Assembly: GCA_020217065.1 (NCBI GenBank)
Contig: JAIWOB010000056.1
Span: forward strand, 1-10,000
Direction of reading: 5' to 3'
From: Chloroflexota bacterium
GTDB lineage: Bacteria > Chloroflexota > Anaerolineae > Anaerolineales > Villigracilaceae
DNA: 10,000 nucleotides
Shown here: one piece after another, positions 7,137-10,000 of the stretch
Layout of the letters: every line of letters starts with the position of its first letter
How positions within the stretch are numbered: position 1 is the first letter of the stretch
Program-made: the position numbers and the translations under genes
Notes under the pieces: model-generated
Told to the model about the DNA's origin: nothing
Seen by the model: only the letters and a program-made list of their open reading frames with translations
Database searches by the model: none

Positions 7137-7820
7137 CTACGGGGTCGCCGTCGGCAGCGGACCCGCAAACGGCTTGCCGGCGGAAATCATGGTTTCGGGG
7201 CTTAAAGCCTGTTCATGACCGGGGATGTTCGGCTTTGCGTTGACGAGGAAATCGTACAACAAAGAGGCTTTCCAATCGCCGCCGAGAATATTCACGCCTT
7301 TCGGCTTGTTCGCTTCGCGGCGGGAACCGGCTATGATGCCCGCGAAGGCGCTCAAATCCAATTGGGCGGGAGCGACGGTCAAATCTCCAGAGTGACAAGA
7401 AGTGCAGGCGAGGGAATCCGCTCCGCGCAGGTTGGGCTGGTTGAAGAGCGCCAGCGCTTCGGAAAAGTTCGCTTCGCAGTTCTTCCCGTCTTTATCCACA
7501 AAATAGAAGGGGTCGGCTTCGGTGGACTTGGGAGTCTGCGACGTCGCCCATGCGCCGATGAAATTCACCGCAGAGACGCGGCAAGTGTCGGAACTGGCAG
7601 GCGGAGCAGCGGGAGGCTCGGATTGCCATGAAACGTCCTGGGCGGGCAGGGTGGCGGGAATCAAAGTCGGGATGGGCGTGCGGTCTACGCGGGGCGCGCC
7701 GCGATTGCAGGTGAGAGTCACCCCGCAAGCCGAGACGTAGATAATGCTAATCCACGCCATTACGCCCAGCAGGAACACCGTAATCGTGCCATAAATGATT
7801 TTGCGTACATCGTCGTTCAT
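7137..7820 (-). CDS. membrane-anchored mono-heme c-type cytochrome at the end of the ACIII operon, 227 aa
   Basis: An N-terminal hydrophobic stretch at about 9-31 is followed by a Pro/Thr-rich linker (about 40-78), giving a globular domain held outside the membrane. One heme c site is present, CTSCH at 139-143. The next part, with LDLSAFAGI near 154-162, a G-rich segment, GGDW at 180-183 and PGHE at 200-203, resembles the short cytochrome c domains called planctomycete-type. M211 is a candidate distal heme ligand. V29-S-A-C32 matches a lipobox, so lipid anchoring at C32 is an alternative to a transmembrane anchor. C80 and C114 could form a disulfide. AGGAAGG lies 6 bases before the ATG. It is 149 bases downstream of actE on the same strand and is followed by a terminator, so it is probably the last gene of the operon. 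Electron transfer from ActE to an oxidase or carrier is inference. I cannot match it to a named Act subunit. Confidence 0.85.
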   Translation of the reverse strand: MNDDVRKIIYGTITVFLLGVMAWISIIYVSACGVTLTCNRGAPRVDRTPIPTLIPATLPAQDVSWQSEPPAAPPASSDTCRVSAVNFIGAWATSQTPKSTEADPFYFVDKDGKNCEANFSEALALFNQPNLRGADSLACTSCHSGDLTVAPAQLDLSAFAGIIAGSRREANKPKGVNILGGDWKASLLYDFLVNAKPNIPGHEQALSPETMISAGKPFAGPLPTATP

Positions 7821-7844
7821 GAATTGCCTTCCTTAATTTCGCTT

Positions 7845-7961
7845 ATGTCATTGTGAGGGGGCGCTCTCCCCCGACGACACTTGCGCTGGCGCGCAGCGCC
7901 AGTGAGCAATCTCCATAAATTAGGGGATTGCTTCGGGCAACGAACGCCCTCGCAATGACAT
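7845..7961. repeat. palindromic intergenic repeat element with terminal inverted repeats (MITE/REP-like)
   Basis: The ends are inverted copies: 7845-7859 (ATGTCATTGTGAGGG) and 7947-7961 (reverse complement ATGTCATTGCGAGGG) differ at one base in 15. Inside are three hairpins: GGGGG/CCCCC at 7857-7861 and 7868-7872; CTGGCGC/GCGCCAG at 7886-7892 and 7896-7902; and GCAATCTCC/GGGGATTGC at 7906-7914 and 7923-7931 around an AT-only loop. TGTCATTGCGAG ends with GCAATC cores are, from memory, a widespread intergenic repeat type in several bacterial phyla. It codes for nothing obvious and sits within the operon between actE and the last cytochrome gene, so its RNA may affect processing or downstream expression. 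Confidence 0.75.
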
Positions 7962-7969
7962 TACCGCAT

Positions 7970-8518
7970 TTACGGCTGCGCCCCAAGCGTGCGGACGTAG
8001 TTCACCACATCCCAGCGCTCGCGGACGGAGAGGTTCTCATTCAGCGGCGGGCATTGACCCGAAAATTCAACGTCGGGGAAGAGCGAGTTTTCGGCGTTGA
8101 AAACGCCGTTTGTGATGGTCATAAAAATTTGCCCGTCGCTCAAACTCTGGACGGCTGCGCCGGTCAGGTCGGCGGGTTTCTTCTTGACGAGGAAAGCGGC
8201 AATCGTGCCATTCCCCTTTCCGTCAATTCCGTGACACTGCGAACAATTGACGCTGAACAATTGCGCGCCGCGCGAGACGGAAACATCGTCCGCCGCCACG
8301 GGGTTGGCTGGCTCAACGCCCGGCAGGTACGCCGCGCCTTCAATGGGAATGGACTGGGCTGGAACGGCGCGCGGCTCTTCCTGGGTCCCATACGAAGGTT
8401 GGATTTCCATGAAGACAATCCAATCAATCTTGACGATGTCGTAACTGAAAATCATCAAAACGGTGACCAGCGCGACCAGCGCGGCAAATACAAAAAGGAG
8501 TTGTTTGAACAGTCTCAT
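7970..8518 (-). CDS. actE: ACIII subunit ActE, membrane-anchored mono-heme cytochrome c
   Basis: The product has 182 residues. Residues 5-25 form a membrane anchor, followed by the region MEIQPSYGTQEEPR (37-50), typical of ActE by its QPSY..QE.P motif, then NPV at 72-74 and one heme c site CSQCH at 92-96. The end, SVRERWDVVNYVRTL at 164-178, is the usual C-terminal helix of this cytochrome class. ActE is a heme c subunit of alternative complex III on the outer face, passing electrons from menaquinol oxidation to downstream acceptors. Where homologues, as I recall them, have the axial Met in an MPPL-type segment, this protein has C156 (CPPL); the only other Met after the heme site is M133. The start at 8518 is chosen because its ATG overlaps the actD stop as ATGA, with GGAGG 10 bases upstream, and gives a proper anchor; a longer in-frame start at 8605 would run through actD. 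Confidence 0.85.
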   Translation of the reverse strand: MRLFKQLLFVFAALVALVTVLMIFSYDIVKIDWIVFMEIQPSYGTQEEPRAVPAQSIPIEGAAYLPGVEPANPVAADDVSVSRGAQLFSVNCSQCHGIDGKGNGTIAAFLVKKKPADLTGAAVQSLSDGQIFMTITNGVFNAENSLFPDVEFSGQCPPLNENLSVRERWDVVNYVRTLGAQP

Positions 8519-9051
8519 AAGTGTTGCGCCTCCGCAGGCTGGATGGATTCCGCGCCAAGTTTCTTGAGAACGGCGGTAATTTTCTTCTCCTCCACGTGCG
8601 GACACTCAACGAGAATGGCAATTTTGCCGTCGCTGATTTCAGGCACGTATTTCATCGGGCGGTAGTTCGGGAAGAAACTGTCCAGAAAGACGCCGAGAAA
8701 GGTGGAAAGCAGCATCCCCAGCATGGTGATTTCAAAGAGCAGCACCACCGTCGGCGGACCCGGAACGGGATATTGCGACCCGACCTGAATCGGGTACGGG
8801 TAAAGATACGGGCTGACGAAAGCCAAAAACCCGCCCCCCAAAAAACCCAGGACCGCCCCGCCCAGGGCAATGCGCGGCACGTTCGTCCACTGATGCGGAC
8901 GTCCCAGCATGGCTTCGGTGACGGGAATGCCGGAGATGACGTTCATGCACTCGTCATGGACGCCCAAATTACGCAACTGCTCGATGGCGTCGGCGGCAGG
9001 TTCGAGGTCCGAGAAAACAGCCAAGAGGTCAACGACTTTGTTTTCCGTCAT
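8515..9051 (-). CDS. actD: ACIII subunit ActD (DUF3341 membrane protein)
   Basis: The 178-residue product matches the DUF3341/ActD layout: a soluble alpha/beta N-terminal part (1-55, including LLAVFSDLEPAADAIEQLR), two membrane helices at about 58-82 and 101-124 joined by a Pro-rich loop with VGSQYPVPGPP at 90-100, and a soluble C-terminal part containing KIAILVEC at 143-150. ActD is an integral subunit of alternative complex III that packs beside ActC; it binds no cofactor of its own in known complexes. The start is fixed by a strong AGGAGG 5 bases upstream, overlapping the actC stop. The stop overlaps the actE start (ATGA), indicating translational coupling along actC-actD-actE. Nothing is missing compared with family length. 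Confidence 0.88.
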   Translation of the reverse strand: MTENKVVDLLAVFSDLEPAADAIEQLRNLGVHDECMNVISGIPVTEAMLGRPHQWTNVPRIALGGAVLGFLGGGFLAFVSPYLYPYPIQVGSQYPVPGPPTVVLLFEITMLGMLLSTFLGVFLDSFFPNYRPMKYVPEISDGKIAILVECPHVEEKKITAVLKKLGAESIQPAEAQHL

Positions 9052-9056
9052 GTCGT

Positions 9057-9062
9057 CCTCCT
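9057..9062 (-). promoter_or_regulatory. ribosome binding site of actD overlapping the actC stop codon
   Basis: The minus strand reads TAGGAGG, where TAG is the actC stop and AGGAGG is a full Shine-Dalgarno 5 bases before the actD ATG. This arrangement fixes the actD start and suggests that ribosomes finishing actC favour initiation on actD. Confidence 0.8.
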
Positions 9063-10000
9063 ATTCCAATTCGCTGACCGCAACCACGGTCTCGCGTCCA
9101 TATTTCTTGAGCTGGTGCGCCATCTGCCCTTCCTGCACTTCCCAAACGGGAATCATCGGAATCAACTTGGACGCCAGCACATACAGCAGGATGAACAAAG
9201 CCAGCGTGCCGACGCCAAGATAAATTTCGATGCCAGGCTGGTACTGCCGCCAGGTGAAAGGCATTCGGTTGATGGTCAGAGAGATGGGGACGATGATATA
9301 ACGCTCGAACCACATGCCTACGTTGATGAGAATGCCGACGGCGGATACCAGCCAGGGAGTGGAGCGCCATTTCGAGTTCCACAAAACCGCCCACGGAATC
9401 GCCACGTTGACGACGAGCATCGCAAACCACATCCAGCCGAGCGGACCCGCTTCGTGATAATGCAGCAGCATCTTCGTCCACTTGTCGCCGCCGTACCATT
9501 GCACCATGTAATCGTTGAAGAAGAAGTACGCCCAGCCCATCGAAATAATAAGCATGAGTTTACCGATGGCGTCGAAGTGTTCGGCGCGGATGAAATACTT
9601 CATGTGCTTCATGTTGCCGCGAATGACCGCCAACACGACGACAGCCGCGCCCATGCCCGAATGCAGCGCGCCGATGACAAAGTACGGACCGAAAATGGTC
9701 GAACTCCAGCCTGGGCGGGTGGCGGCGGCGAAGTCCCATGAAACGATGGTATGCACCGAGAACATCACGGGGATGATGGCGAAGGCGAAAATGTTCATCG
9801 CCGTCCGCAAGTGAGTCCACTCGCCTTCTGTGCCGCGGAAGCCCAGCGCGAGGACTTTGTAAACCGCCTTGCGCCAGCCCGTCGAGCGGTCGCGCGCCAT
9901 CGCCATGTCGGGGATGAGCGGCAGGAAGAGGTACATCGTCGAAGAGAGCAGATAGGTGGTAATGGCAAGCAAGTCCCATGAAAGCGGCGAGTGGAAGTTG
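9061..10000 (-). CDS. actC: ACIII subunit ActC (NrfD/PsrC-like quinol-binding membrane protein), 5' end outside window
   Basis: The frame is open to the right edge, so the N-terminus is outside the window; 312 residues are visible. ActC proteins are usually about 450-490 residues, so roughly a third is missing. Visible hallmarks are FHSPLSWDLLAITTYL at the first visible helix, a loop with DRSTGWRK, then the strongly conserved VHTIVSWDF and PGWSSTIFGPYFV segments, FFFNDYMVQWYGG, NVAIPW and MWFERYIIV, and a hydrophilic tail ending VSELE. This is the NrfD family as found in alternative complex III, where it forms the quinol site and is proposed to take part in proton movement, facing the iron-sulfur subunit ActB. 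The TTG at 9972 is only an internal codon, not the start. ActD follows after 9 bases. The paralogue ActF would look similar; position directly before actD favours ActC. Confidence 0.88.
   Translation of the reverse strand, partial: NFHSPLSWDLLAITTYLLSSTMYLFLPLIPDMAMARDRSTGWRKAVYKVLALGFRGTEGEWTHLRTAMNIFAFAIIPVMFSVHTIVSWDFAAATRPGWSSTIFGPYFVIGALHSGMGAAVVVLAVIRGNMKHMKYFIRAEHFDAIGKLMLIISMGWAYFFFNDYMVQWYGGDKWTKMLLHYHEAGPLGWMWFAMLVVNVAIPWAVLWNSKWRSTPWLVSAVGILINVGMWFERYIIVPISLTINRMPFTWRQYQPGIEIYLGVGTLALFILLYVLASKLIPMIPVWEVQEGQMAHQLKKYGRETVVAVSELE

Noticed and set aside
7846..7960. CRISPR array or small RNA gene in the gap between actE and the last cytochrome
   Set aside because: There are no direct repeats with regular spacers; the symmetry is inverted and fits a palindromic repeat element. 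No promoter for a separate RNA was seen.
8519..8605. Upstream in-frame start for actE at 8605
   Set aside because: It would overlap actD by about 90 bases and put 29 polar residues before the membrane anchor; the ATGA overlap with a Shine-Dalgarno at 8518 is a better start.
7928..8665. Plus-strand open frame of 245 codons
   Set aside because: It is the antisense shadow of actE and part of the palindromic repeat, with no domain and no ribosome binding site seen.
8521..9741. Plus-strand open frame of 406 codons across actE, actD and actC
   Set aside because: The minus-strand genes here are clear family members with Shine-Dalgarno sites and coupled starts; the plus frame gives a His/Arg/Gln-rich product without domains.

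Overview
The window looks like part of a Chloroflexota genome, most likely of the Anaerolineae. Three things point there: a run of alternative complex III (ACIII) genes, a giant membrane protein carrying the YYYxG signature of the DUF2298/Chlor_Arch_YYY family (known mainly from Chloroflexi and Archaea), and a group of GT-C-like polytopic membrane proteins. This placement is inference from gene content; no rRNA or other marker gene is present.

Left part (1-6968), envelope glycan or glycolipid related. A very long minus-strand gene (3822 down to base 1, continuing off the left edge) encodes at least 1274 residues: a helix-hairpin-helix domain, a linker, a GT-C glycosyltransferase-like membrane module, a large extramembrane region, and the start of a DUF2298/YYY membrane module. 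A 138-bp divergent promoter region separates it from a plus-strand gene (3961-5853) for a 630-residue GT-C-like membrane protein. The end of that gene overlaps by 16 bases the end of a convergent minus-strand gene (5838-6968) for a 376-residue membrane protein with similar GT-C traits.

Right part (7098-10000), respiratory. A minus-strand operon reads actC (NrfD-like quinol-binding subunit, start outside the window), actD (DUF3341), actE (mono-heme cytochrome c), then a second membrane-anchored mono-heme cytochrome of unassigned family, and ends in a strong hairpin terminator. ActC and ActD form the membrane part of the menaquinol-oxidising complex, and the cytochromes would carry electrons toward a terminal oxidase or soluble carrier. 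A 115-bp palindromic repeat with terminal inverted repeats lies inside the operon between actE and the last cytochrome.

The points most worth a second look are the HhH domain fused to a membrane glycosyltransferase, a Cys in ActE where the axial heme Met is expected, the unassigned cytochrome in the slot where actF often lies, and the palindromic element within the operon. No tRNA, rRNA, CRISPR array, transposase or phage gene was seen. There is no gene-free stretch longer than about 170 bases.
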